This document shows, one piece after another, positions 1 to 11,060 of a stretch of DNA of 64,000 bases (positions are counted from its first letter, which is position 1; the number at the start of each line of letters is the position of its first letter). The translations under genes and the position numbers were made by a program. Source of the DNA: Saposhnikovia divaricata (taxonomy: Eukaryota; Streptophyta; Magnoliopsida; Apiales; Apiaceae). Below the pieces are notes generated by a model that saw only the letters and a program-made list of their open reading frames with translations, was not told the DNA's origin and searched no databases. The stretch is taken from NCBI GenBank assembly GCA_036435485.1, contig CM071600.1, positions 114,134,046-114,198,045 on the forward strand. Reading direction: 5' to 3'.

Positions 1-1031
1 ATGATTAATAAAACATGAATTTCGAGAAATTGCCATTCTACTGCCAGTTTGCCACCTACGAGGTTCTGCTGCACTGGTGGTTGGAAAGGACTAATGGACT
101 AATATAAGTTTAGGTATAACAAATTTTCTCGTAACCTCATTATTAGACTATGTGGTCAACTATAAGCGTGCATGTCTTGTGAGTTTTTCTATATTATCTA
201 CTCTCACCTGTTTATAATTCGTATTCATGATATTTTTCAGGTCCTTGTAACTGGTTCTTTACATCTAATTGGCGATGTATTGAAATTAATCAAGAAGTGA
301 GCATGGATCAATCACATCCTTATACTTTCATATGATTCTGCATATACCAGCAGTATCATTTATGGTACCCGGTGACATGTATGGTTTTGCTCCTGAGTTG
401 CAACTGAAAGCAGTTGAAAATAACTGTTGACATGGTCTCAGAGAAAAAATTCTTGCTCTTGGCATTTTTATGCAGATGCGTTCTTTTCAAAGATTTTGTT
501 TGTTTTGGCCTATGTGAAATGTACTGCAGTGGCTTGTACTAAAACCTGTGAGGACCTCAAGGAAAGAAGAGATGTATAGAACATGTCCTGGTGTAAGTTG
601 TTCTAGTCTTTATAGGGATAGGGGATGGTTCAAGTACTTTACAGCAGATGGTAAGCTTCCAGTCATTTCATAGAAGGTAGTTATTCATTTTTGTATTCAA
701 TCTTGATGTATCTCATCTCATGGAAGCATGAGCAGCTGCTGTTATCATATACTATTGCTTGGCTGCAAATATTCAAAAGCAGGTCATTAATGGAAAAAGA
801 CTATAAAAAGATGCCATTTCATAGAGAGATTTTATTTGCACAACATCGTCTGACTCTGGCACATCATTACTTATAGTAGCTCTTACTTTAATTCAAAAAT
901 CATTTCAAAATTGTTGCTCTATGCGGATTCTTGTTTGAACTGCTGAGCTAAGCAGATTACGAGGTATGGCTAGGCAGTCGCTGCCTTGGAGCATTTTGTT
1001 TTACAAAGACCGGTCCGGTGGATGCCAATTT
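1..1031 (+). repeat. Segmental duplication, copy A (partner 40674-41695)
   Basis: This stretch aligns almost base for base with 40674-41695, with scattered SNPs and small indels. Examples of indels are an extra CTG near 70, a duplicated taatggact near 90 and a shorter spacer near 700. It contains the FPGS final intron, final exon and 3' flank, then the start of minus-strand RLK debris. From 301 to 960 no coding feature is seen; this is FPGS 3' UTR or flank. Small ORFs here are not preserved between the two copies. Confidence 0.85.
241..300 (+). CDS. FPGS: FPGS copy A, terminal exon (gene enters from left edge)
   Basis: The last exon of a folylpolyglutamate synthase gene, the enzyme that adds glutamates to folates. 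After an acceptor ending TTTTTCAG at 240, twenty codons read VLVTGSLHLIGDVLKLIKK and stop with TGA at 298-300. The same exon occurs at 40902-40961 with one third-position difference (GGC/GGA). The VTGSLHLIGDVL segment is the conserved C-terminal strand-helix of the Mur-ligase C domain in plant FPGS. Bases 1-240 are the preceding intron, nearly identical to 40674-40901. The rest of copy A lies outside the window, so whether the gene is functional cannot be judged. Exon identity is confident because copy B provides the flanking exons in order. Confidence 0.85.
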   Translation, partial: VLVTGSLHLIGDVLKLIKK

Positions 1032-1164
1032 ATGCACCAAAGTCCCACAGTAGTTAGTTTTTTGGTAGTGTTGCACCTAGTTGCCCAATCTGGCTTCACG
1101 TTTCTATCTTGCCCTGTTAAGCTGATGGAAATCATTCTTGAAAAAATGTTTAGGCAGTAGACCC

Positions 1165-2935
1165 GGCAATTTTCCACACGAAACGACACAAAAGTTTAGT
1201 ATTTGGGTTTGCACTTTTAGTACACGACACAAAATACACGAACACGAAAGTACACGATCGAGATTTAGTATCGGTTTTGGGTTAACCGTTCAAGTACACG
1301 ACACGAAGTACACGAAATAAATAAATAAAATAATAATTTATAATATATATTAATACATTGACTAATTCGCACTTTGCATCCCATAACTTTCGTCCAATCT
1401 CAGTTAAGGTTCAGTACTTTTAACTTTAACAGTTTCCACCCTAAACTTAGGAAACGCTTTCAATCAGCATCCCTTAACGTTAAATCAGACGTTAACGTTA
1501 ATTTTCAGAGGGGTATTTTCGGTAATAAATATAAATTTCAGTTTGCATCCCAGAATTTTGCTCGAATCTCACTTTAGATCTATAATTAATATTTTTTTAT
1601 TTTTATAATGATTACTATTAGATTTTCTTTGTAATTTACATTATCAAAAAATAATCTACTTATATTGTTCTTTATATTGACAATAAAATTTTAAAATTGG
1701 ACCGTTAATTAATTTGAGCTAGGTTATATAAAGTTTTGACGCATAAAATTATTATTCTAGCTATATCTTGTGCTCTAATAGTCCGATTTACAAAATTTTA
1801 CAACTCACGCGAAACTCACATAATAATATTTTATTTAGTGATGATTTCACAAGTCAAAATTGCAGTTTGATGATCTCAACTACTATTGTTTTGCACAAAA
1901 ATGACTCTTTTATAATTGTTGATCTACTAAAATATTATTTTTTTAATAGATGATTTCATTTCGTAAAATTTTTTTAGCGGACGTTAATGAATTCAATTTT
2001 TCTTTTTAATTATTGTACTTTGATGGCTCAACTATTATTTTTTACACAAAATAAATCTTTTATATAAAAATAACTATTATTTTTTGTGCAAACAACAAAA
2101 ATTTTAGCCATCAAACTACAATAATAAAAAAATAAGAGGTAAATTCATTAACGTTTGTTAAAAACTGTTAAAAAAATTGACACCAGAACTTTTAATTTTG
2201 TAAATCGAACTTTTAGAGCACAACATATAGTTAGAATTATAAAGTTTATGGGTCAAAACTTTATATAACCTAGTTCAAATTAATTAATGGTTCAATTTTA
2301 AAATTTTAAAGTCAACATAAAGAACAATATAAGTAGATTATTTTTTGATAATGTGAATTACAAAAAAAATATAATAGTAATCATTATAAAAATAGAAAAA
2401 TATTAATTATATATCTAAAGTGAGATTCGAGCAAAATTCTGGGATGCAAATTGAAATTTATATTTATTACCGAAAATATCCCTCTGAAAATTAACGTTAA
2501 CGTCTGATTTAACGTTAAAGGATGTAGATTGACAGCGTTTCCTAAGTTTAGTGTGCAAACTGTTAAAGTTAAAAGTACAGAACCTTAACTGAGATTGGCC
2601 GAAAGTTATGGGATGCAAAGTGCGAATTAGTCTAATACATTATAATAATATAACTTATAGTATACAATTTAATGCTAATAGTTGAATTTTATAAATAAAA
2701 ATATATAATATCAATTAATATGTATAAATTAATTAATTATTAACATTTAAAAATAATAAAAAATCAATTAATCTTTTATCTTTTTCGTTTCATGTACATT
2801 CGTGTCGTGTATTTTTGTGTCTATGTAAAATTTCGTATACTTTCGTGTCGTTTCGTGTTTTTACCAGTTTGTGTTCGTGTTCAAATTTAGGTACACGAAA
2901 TAATTTCGTATCGTGTTCGTGTCAGCCACCCATAT
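1165..2935. mobile_element. Degenerate CACGA-rich repeat (hAT-like?) hosting a MULE
   Basis: Both flanks of the Mutator-like element carry arrays of the word ACACGA. On the left (1180-1320) it reads as ACACGAC and ACACGAA; on the right (2785-2925) it reads as the complement TTCGTGT and TCGTGTCG. This gives an overall inverted-repeat layout. Outer ends resemble each other weakly: GACCCGGCAATTTTCC near 1160 against the reverse complement of TCAGCCACCC near 2930. The layout is typical of non-autonomous hAT-like plant elements, but no clean 8-bp duplication was found, so the class is tentative. Confidence 0.4.
1360..2632. mobile_element. Long-TIR palindromic Mutator-like (MULE) non-autonomous element
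   Basis: Ends are GACTAATTCGCACTTTGC at 1360 and its complement GCAAAGTGCGAATTAGTC at 2615-2632. Flanks are perfect 9-bp direct repeats TAATACATT at 1351-1359 and 2633-2641, the Mutator target-site length. Almost the whole element is a diverged inverted repeat. For example, 1374-1577 and 2415-2618 encode near-identical 67-codon readings on opposite strands, and the arms meet near 2050-2075. No transposase is present. It can fold into a hairpin of roughly 600 bp. Confidence 0.85.
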
Positions 2936-3140
2936 ACATAAAATATGAAATGACACGAAATGAAACCACCAACCCACCTGTTTTGCCAGGTCATTCGGCA
3001 GTGTTTCCTTTTCATACCCAAGTATGATTTTTTGTTGCAACAATCTACCAAGGCTATAAACATCTGACTTGGATGATACCACAATAAACCTAAAATTACT
3101 TTCGGTGCAATAGAACTTATTGCTTCCCTAGCCAAGTCAG

Positions 3141-3639
3141 ACAGACATTAGTCCTTTGGTCCACAACTTTGCTAGACCAAGTTGGAGAAAGAAGCCCAGC
3201 TACTTGAATTGCGTCAGTAAACTCCTTTCATTTAACGTGGCTTTTTAGTCTTTAGCTGAAATAAACAGTATAATATATTTTTGATCGAAATTCATTTTAA
3301 TTATCGTCACTTGTTAGAACACTCTAATTCCTTGAGCGAATTTGTAAACTTGGTCTCATGGCTCCGGAGTTCCTTGCCCAAAACCTTATCAGTGTTTCAC
3401 AGAAAGCTGCTGATCAAAAAGCAATTTGTAGATGTGTTAACTTTTTCCATACAAAAAGGGCCAGCGAAAGGGCTAGCAACGTGGATATTCTGTTTGTGGC
3501 TCGAAACTTAAAAAGTGCCCAATAGACTTTTCTTGAGAGGTTTCAGACTTCTTTATCGTTCCAGAATAAGGTACCAAGATATGGTGGGAAGTAGACATAG
3601 CAGGGAGAGAAATATTATCTCGGTTTTAGGCATTTTGGC
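3141..3639 (+). other. Duplicated non-coding flank with an unrecognised conserved reading frame
   Basis: Most of this interval matches 42500-42800 of the second segmental copy. A 76-codon frame at 3281-3511 (LEHSNSLSEFVNLVSWLR) has a partner at 42596-42874 with the same first half, then diverges because of small indels. Part of the reading, KKQFVDV, is shared. I do not recognise it. Similarity at the DNA level is explained by the duplication, so coding status is doubtful. Confidence 0.4.
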
Positions 3640-4480
3640 CATGTTTGTTTGGAGGGATTATAATCCCGGATAATAATCCTACTTTGATAATCCCATCATT
3701 TATAATCCTTAGGATTATAATCCTTTAAATTATCCTATTCCATGTTTGTTTTGAAGTATTAAGTCTAGGATTGGACTACGGCTCTGTTTGGGATTGCTGT
3801 TAAAAACTGCTGTAGCTGTGGGAAAAAGCACTGTCAGAAAAAGCTGCTGTCAGAAAAAGCTGTTGACTGTTTGGTAAAATTCATAATTAATCTGCTGTTG
3901 AATGAAAAGCTGATAGATAAGCGTTTGGTGAATAATTTTTAAAAATTTCTTATTTAACAATGTCTTTACAGGACAAACTAGCTAGTACAATTAAAAATAT
4001 AAAAATGAACACTTTAATAAAATTAATGTTACCGTAATAATTCTCACATTCAGTTTAGCAAAGCAAAGTAAATTAAAATGCCTTGCAATCACATATGTAT
4101 AATTTTACATGTTTTAATATGATCAATCTTACCATGCGGTGGAGATGGAAAATTAGAATTTGGCATATTAATGGCTGCATTAAAAACACGAGCATCATGA
4201 GCTGTGCCTTCCCAACCTGTTAGAACATATGTAAAACGCATATCAAAACTACACACTGCATCACATTTTGCGTTGGTAGATTTTTCCTTCCCACAAAACG
4301 CACTTGATCATTTACGGGTACACATGCATGCACGTGAGTGCCATCAATCGCGCCAATACAATCCTAAATAGACACAAATAAAAAATTATCATATTGGTTA
4401 ACTAACTACAAAATTAAATACTATATTTTTTACCTTGAAATGAGGCATATATCTACGATCGTTACGGATGTGAGATGGAA

Positions 4481-7400
4481 TCAATATATATATATAAAGG
4501 AGGATACGCGGGAGTTTAGGTGGCGCTCTAAGATCGTCTCAATCGATTTTTCTAATTTTCTAGAATTTTAAACACTAATAAATATGAAAATATCAATTAG
4601 CATATTAGAAGTAGAATAGATGTTCGAATTTATAAAGGAGAAGAGCTTGAATTTATAGGGAAGACATATGATTAGAAGTTCTATTGAAAGTATAATAAGT
4701 ATTTATAAGGCATACAATTAAAAGTAGAATAGGATTCGGGGACTTGCAAATTACAAACATGAGTCAGATTGGAATTCTAATGGATAAAGAAGAAGAAATT
4801 GAGTTTATATATAATAAATGTATATGATTGTAAATTATGTAAGTAAAACTTGATAACTTTTCAAGCCCTCTAGCCAGCTGTTTTCTTCGTATCATATTTA
4901 TTCCTTTTAGTATTGACATGTTTTTCATTATTTTATATTTTAATCAATCTTGAATATGTGTGCATGCGTGGGATTAATCATCTTCTTCTTTAACATTTGT
5001 TTTATATTTTGCAGGTTGTGCAGCATGATTCCTAGATCAATTTCATCCAAAGTAATTGGCTAATTCTCAAGATATGTCGTCTTTACAAGTTACAACATCT
5101 TGAATAATAAATATTTATGAAATTTGTATACTACTTTCGCGTTGATCATCTTCGGCCCTCAACTTACTACTTTTATCATAAATTTTTCACTTCTTACAGG
5201 TCTATGAATTTTGGTCTACGTTGCAGGTGATGTCAAAACTCTTTTTATAAATAAATTTTGATTTCAAATTAAAGTTTTCTATTGTAGAACAAAAAATTTC
5301 AATTATTCATTTAAAAATTCTTTTAAAATATATATATAACTTTGTACGGGAGTTTAATGACGTTTCCCTCCGATATATTTTTCTAATTTTATGAAAGTTT
5401 TAACATTAATAATTAATTTTTTTTTAACTTATTTAAAGTAGAAGAGACATTAGAAATTATAGATACAAATTCACGTAGTAGAATTCCGATTTACGTAGAA
5501 GGTACATAATTTGCATGAGTTGATACGTTTTATACTAGGTTACATGCCATTTTTAATGACTTGATAAGTATATATATGTGGAGACAAAGAAGATTTATTT
5601 ATTTGCAGTATGTTGCATAAAGGTTTTAGCTAAACACGAACTTACGTCTCTCTACATGTCTATAATTTTATTCCTTTATTTATTTAGAATAAAATAGGTG
5701 TTTGAATTTATAGAGGAGTTCGAATTTATAGAGAACAAGAATTCAAATTTTTAGAAAAAACATATAATTAAAAGTTCTATTGGAAGTAGAAATGGTGTAA
5801 AGATCGTCTCAATCTGTTTTTCTAATTTTTTAGAATTTTAGGATTTTAAACACTAATAAATATGAACATACTTTTTAACATATTAGAAGTAGAATAGGTA
5901 TTCGAATTTATAGTGGAGAAGAGTTCGAGTTTATAGGGAAAACATATAGTTAGAATTAGAAGTTCTATTGGAAGTAGAATAAGTATTTATAAGTCATATG
6001 ATTAAAAATTCGATTGGAAGTAGAATAGGAGTTCGAATTTATAGAGAATAAAAGTTCGAATTTTTAGAAAAAACATATAATTAAAAGTTCTATTGGAAGT
6101 AGAATTGGTGTAAATATCGTCTCAATCTATTTTTCTAATTTTTTAGAATTCTAGGATTATTAATACAAATAAATAAAAACATATTTTTTAACATATTAGA
6201 ATTGTAGAATAGGTGTTCGAATTTATAGAGGAGAAGAGTTCGAAGTTATAAGAAAAACATATAATTAAAAATTTTATTGGAAGTAGAATAAGTAGTTATA
6301 AGGTATAGGATTAACAGTTCCATTGGAAGTAGAATAGGAGTTCGAATTTATAGAGAATAAGAGTACGAATATTTAGAAAAAACATATAACTAAAAGTTCT
6401 ATTGGAAATAGAATTAGTGTTTAAATATATACAATATACATATGATTAAATATTTTATTGGAAGTTGAATACAAACACGGTGGTGACATCTTATACGATC
6501 TTCTAAAATTACACATTTTTTATATAAGTTAATTATACTCCTATAAGGAAAAATTATTCCAACATTCAACATTATTCACATAAAAAAAGTCTCCGTAGTT
6601 AAAAAAAATTGATAATATATGTAAAAGTTAGGGTTTTGGTCATATCAATGGAGCGATTCAATGGAAATAACCGTGTTTAACGAGAAAACGGTTCATTAAA
6701 AAACACTGTGTTGAATATTAAAATTTAATATTGATAATATAATACAGGAAAAATATATTTAGAAATTTTTAGGAATTTAGGATTTTAAATATTAATAACT
6801 AAAAAACCATCCTTTAACATATTAGAAGCATAATAGGTGTTTAAATTTAAAGAGAACAAGAGTTTGAATTTATAAGGAAGACATATAATTAAAAGTTCTA
6901 TTGGAAGTAGAATAAGTATTTATAAAACATATGATTAAGAGTTTTATTGTAAGTAAAATAAGAGTTCTAGCTAATTTATAGTGAAGAAGAGTTTGAATTT
7001 ATAGAAATTGATCATTATTCCCGTAACTAAAAGTCTTCATATTAAAAAAAAATTGATGTGTTAACGTAACAAAAAGATAGTGTCATGCGAAAACTGTAAA
7101 TAAATACATGAATATCTATAATATACTGAAAATATAAAATATATTTTCATCTCTTAAAACTCCATAAATATTATAAAGTTTGAATAATGTAAAAATTAAA
7201 ATTTAATCTCTTTTAAGGCTTTAATTTTTAAGAAAAAAATTTATTTTATATGATTAGTGTCATCAATAATATGTAATGAAGTTAGAATTTCGGTACCAAA
7301 TATGAGCGGCTCGAACCGTGTTTAACGGGAATACGGTTCAGTAGAATAGATTGTATTAGCTATTAGAATTTGATATTGATGTCATAATTTTTAATTTTTA

Positions 7401-8580
7401 CTTTTAGGGTTCAATTTTAATAAATAAATTATTAGAGAAAATATAAAATGTATTTTCATCTTTTAAAACTCCATAAATATTAGAAAGTTTAAAGAATGTA
7501 AAAATTAAAATGTAATCTCTTTTAAGGTTTTAGTTTTTTAAGAAAAAAAAATTATTTTATATGAAAAATGTCATCAATAATATGTAATGAAGTTAGAATT
7601 TCGGTTTCAAATAAGAGCGATTTGAAACGTGTTTAACGGGAAGGTGGTTCACCAGAATATATTTTATTAACTATTAGAATTTGATATTGATGTCATAAGT
7701 TTTTTTTAGGGTTCGACTTTTATGGACAAAAATTATTGTATAAATCTTTATAATATATGTTAAAATTGGAATTTCAATTTTAAAGAGAGAGCGGTTCAAT
7801 CAAAAAAATCATGTTTAACAAAAAACCAGTTGATCAGAAAAGATTATATTATTATTAAAATTTAACATTAATAAGATAATATAAAGTAAATATTTATTGA
7901 TTTTTTTAAAAAAAATTGTAATGCCGCCGCGAAGCGCGGCTTTATCGACTAGTATATATATATAAAGGATGATAGCGGGAGTTTAGGTGGCGCTCTAATA
8001 TCGTCTCAATCGATTTTTCTAATTTTCTAGAAAACACTAATAAATATGAAAATATCAATTAGCATATTAGAAGTAGAATAGGTGTTCAAATTTATAAAGG
8101 AGAAGAGTTCGAATTTATAGGAAAAATATATGATTAGAAGTTCTATTGAAAGACTGCATATTTATAAAGGAGAAGAGTTCTAATCATATGTCTTTCCTAT
8201 AAATTCGAACTCTTCTCCTTTATAAATTCGAACACCTATTCTACTTCTAATATGCTAATTGATATTTTCATATTTATTAGTGTTTAAAATTCTAAAAAAT
8301 TAGAAAAATCGATCGAGACGATATTAGAGCGCCACCTAAACTCCCGCTATCCTCCTTTATATATATATATATATATATATATTGATGTTAAAAAGTTGGG
8401 ATTTCGGTTTTAACGAGAGAGCGGCTCAATCAAAAGAATCGTATTTAACAAGAAATTGATTCATTAGAAAAGATTATTTAATTATTAAAATTTAATATTA
8501 ATATTATAATATAACGTAAATGTATTGAATTTTTTTAAAAATATTGTAATGCCGCCGCGAAGCGCGTCTTTATCAACTAG
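4481..8580 (+). mobile_element. Helitron inserted between A and T of a transposase codon
   Basis: It starts TCAATATATATATATAAAGG at 4481 and ends CTAG at 8577-8580. A GC-rich hairpin GCCGCCGCGAAGCGCG lies about 10-15 bases before the end, and the flanks are A (4480) and T (8581). No target duplication is present, as expected for Helitrons. Removing 4481-8580 restores an uninterrupted transposase reading frame, which fixes both boundaries. No Rep/helicase is encoded, so it is non-autonomous. The body (about 4550-7000) repeats a segment with words such as GAAGTAGAATAGGTGTTCG and TTCTATTGGAAGTAG every few hundred bases. Confidence 0.85.
7922..8385. repeat. Internal Helitron terminus followed by inverted 5' ends
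   Basis: A complete Helitron-type 3' end (hairpin GCCGCCGCGAAGCGCGGC, then CTAG|T at 7949-7953) lies inside the larger element. It is followed immediately by a Helitron 5' end (TATATATATAAAGG at 7954, with GCGGGAGTTTAGGTGGCGC). An inverted copy of that 5' end runs from about 8160 to 8385 (ending ATTGA, complement of TCAAT). The arms of about 200 bp can form a hairpin. The stretch 8386-8580 repeats 7740-7952. Confidence 0.75.
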
Positions 8581-8700
8581 TTTCTTTAAATTCTGGATCA
8601 TCAGGTTTTATCATATCCCCGGCTAACAAACAAACTGCTTGTAGAACCTCATGAAAAACACGACTAATTGTTTCACCAGAATGTTGAAAGCGTTCTTTAA

Positions 8701-10334
8701 AATAATACTACCAGTTGTTTATAACATTGGCTTTTACATATACTTTAAAATCAGAAGCATAATTATGTAAAAAGCAAGGTGTGGATGTACATTAAAATAT
8801 CAAAAAGAACATTGTCTCCAACTATTTGCCATAACTAGGTGCCTTGAACAATTGCTGAGAAAAGTTTCTGGTTGATATCCTCCGATCCTGAATCAGGTTC
8901 ATCATCACCTGCATATGGGCAATATATATCTGTGAGTAGAAAACAATAATATCTCCTTTCCATATCATCATGTACGTGATCACTTGAAACCTTTAAACAA
9001 CTAGATACATTTCTTACCTTCAAAAATAGACTGCGAATGATATAAGGAAAATGACGAGCTGTGACAAGAAGGTTTTAACATGTATATTGATCTGAATTAA
9101 TATAGAAATGCCTTGCAATGACAGAATATTTCTTGTCCCATAGGATGATTATACACTCAGACCATGCTAATTGTACTTTCTACCTTTACAAGTTGTTATC
9201 AGAACTATCAATTTGTAGTCTGTAATTTCTCACAAACTTCCATTTCAAGCAATAAATCCCCATCTACTACATTGCACTTGAACATGTTAAAGAATTATAT
9301 GTAAACTGGCAGGAGCGCAAGATTACTACTTACTCATTTTGGATCTAAAACACCAGAGCTACACAATACTGCTATATAAAGCTCACAGAAAAATCCTTTC
9401 ATTCTTACCTGTATATAGGCAGCTTTCATCATTAGAAAAAATCTTTTGCTAAAAGATTATTTCAGCTCAATAGTTTGATTATTTTTCTTCAATCAACAGG
9501 GGATATTGTGACACAGAGTTCCAACTTGAAGCCAATTAAAATAAAGTGTCCTCTTCAAGTTGAATCATTATAAAAGCAACACGATATATCTATTACTAAT
9601 CAACAAGCATATGCATAACTTATCAGGATTGTAAGCAGATTTCAAGATGCTACAAGTACATTTTGTAAAACGTGCAAACTTGAATTGGCTATATCTAGCC
9701 AAACCATATGTAAAAAAGCAATATCAACTAGGGATGTTCGCCTAAACCGTCAAACCACAGATTAACCAAATCTATCCAAATGAATTAAAACCATAGCCAA
9801 TGAAACTAGAGAGCCTGTTCTTAAAGTCTCTGTTTCGAAATAGTTATAAACCACAAACAGAAGAACAAACTATAAAAAGATGATCGACACCAGTTACTAA
9901 TGTCATGAATAGCCTGAATTGGGTAACTCATTATTGTATTAGTACTTGTTAGAGACAGAAGACTCTGTTCGCTTCTAACGACTAAAATTCCTAACCAGTT
10001 TGTGAGCATCGACATGATCAAAAATAAAAACAATAATAAACAATCATATATATATAACGAGACAAGGTTGATTGTATTCAAAGCAAACAAGGCAATCATG
10101 TGTATTATAAGCGGGATATATGCATCAGCATGATAGCATCTACCGTCTACGGTTTACATATTTGAAAAACACCAATGCAACATATATATGCTAACTTGAA
10201 AACATATGAAGGTACCGAGTATAGGATATAGAAGATCATGTAAAAGAAGGAAGAAGAGTACCAGGTTGAACCAGAGCTTGAACCTGCTACGTATAAACCC
10301 TATTGTGATTGATCCTAAATACACCGAGTTTATT

Positions 10335-10368
<34 letters not shown>

Positions 10369-10470
10369 ATATAGTGAAGTTTGATTTTGTACGTATTACA
10401 TTATTTGTTATCTGTATAAACAAACGTTTTTAAAAAAAAGATGCAGGAGCTGGGGTTTGATGGCCGGTTT
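8701..10470. other. Interior of the Harbinger element, no convincing gene
   Basis: AT-rich DNA inside the Harbinger element. A 62-codon minus-strand frame at 8835-9023 ends with an acidic stretch and has no recognised family. It could be a remnant of the second Harbinger ORF or upstream transposase sequence, but nothing supports that strongly. No TIRs of further elements were identified. Confidence 0.35.
10332..10375. repeat. AT dinucleotide microsatellite
   Basis: Two runs of (AT)n, about 22 and 20 bases, are separated by a short break inside the Harbinger interior. Confidence 0.9.
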
Positions 10471-11060
10471 TGTTAGCTACTGTCCGCTTAATTTTTAGAA
10501 GCAGCTTTTTCAAAAAGCATCTCTTACCTGCTTCTAAAAAAAGCAGCTTTTATAAAAAAAGCACTTTCCCCAAAAGCATCTTTTATATTTTACCAAACGC
10601 TATTGTACCTGCTTTTGTGCTAAAAGCTGCTGTAGCTTTCCGGAACAGCACTCCCAAACGCTACCTATAATCCTTTAAAAATATTTAATCCTTTAAATTA
10701 TCCTATCTCATGTTTGTTTTGAAGGAATTATCCTATCTCATGTTTGTTTTGAAGGATAACCTATGGATTGGACTATAGTCCTTTAAAATTTCTAATCCTA
10801 TGTTTGTTTTAGGAGAGATTATAGTGAAAGAACTATAATCCATTAAAAAAATGACTTGTGGGATGAGAGTAAATAATACTTCCTCCAACCAAGTATTAGA
10901 GAGGATTATAATCCTATTCCTTATCCCAACTCTTATCCCACCCAAACAAACATGGGATTGTTATTTTAAAGTATTATAATTCTTAATCTAATCGCAAGTA
11001 AACTTTTTACAAACAAACATGGGATTAAAATTTTTAATGGATTATAATCATATCCTTTAC

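Larger units (their letters stand above)
1005..3140 (-). pseudogene. LRK10-like receptor kinase remnant (copy A), split by transposons
   Basis: Two pieces of a minus-strand receptor kinase remain. At 1005-1165 the translation reads GLWCINWHPPDRSL, which matches kinase subdomain XI of the intact gene at 50742-51859 (GLWCVNWHPADRPS). At 2990-3140 there are broken pieces of subdomains VIII-IX (IAPK and SSKSDVYSLG) in two frames. Everything else of the kinase is missing, and the two pieces are separated by a repeat with a nested Mutator-like element. The same debris recurs at 41655-42500 without the transposons. Dead gene fragment. Confidence 0.75.
4133..8700 (-). pseudogene. Harbinger transposase fragment interrupted by a Helitron
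   Basis: DDE transposase of the PIF/Harbinger (DDE_4) family. On the minus strand, 8690-8581 reads ERFQHSGETISRVFHEVL and onward. The frame jumps the Helitron (8580-4481) and continues at 4480-4434, ending PHFK at a GTAAAA donor. An intron follows to 4364, with acceptor TATTTAG. The exon 4363-4133 reads DCIGAIDGTHVHACVPV, which includes the first catalytic Asp. A small indel in the NVM..FDMRFTYV region shifts frame before GWEGTAHDARV, a segment close to the second Asp. The N-terminus and last exon are missing. Family assignment is strong and the gene is clearly dead. Confidence 0.8.
3779..10664 (-). mobile_element. PIF/Harbinger DNA transposon with decayed transposase
   Basis: Imperfect terminal inverted repeats: CGGCTCTGTTTGGGA at 3779 and TCCCAAACGCTAC ending at 10664. 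Next to both ends are subterminal runs of AGCTGCT and AAAAGC. The 3-bp target duplication CTA is at 3776-3778 and 10665-10667. The interior carries minus-strand transposase exons (separate entry). The element is 6.9 kb, of which 4.1 kb is a Helitron insertion. The part from 8700 to 10470 shows no recognisable second ORF (Myb/SANT-type), and the distal transposase exon downstream of 4133 is absent. It is therefore non-autonomous today. Confidence 0.75.
3640..11060. mobile_element. Outer CATGTTTGTTT repeat element (unclassified), split by Harbinger
   Basis: Motifs CATGTTTGTTTGG plus GGATTATAATCC occur at 3640-3770. They recur several times at 10670-11060, in both orientations (CCAAACAAACATG at 10942-10953, AAACAAACATG near 11011). 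The two parts fit together around the Harbinger target: GGATTGGACTA at 3768-3778 and CTATAATCCTTT at 10665-10676, matching an uninterrupted GGATTGGACTATAGTCC at 10767-10783. This looks like an old non-autonomous DNA element with subterminal repeats. Superfamily and exact ends were not resolved. Confidence 0.5.

Noticed and set aside
10206..10433. 75-codon frame with Ile-Tyr repeat
   Set aside because: Half of it is the AT microsatellite; the rest has no recognised domain.
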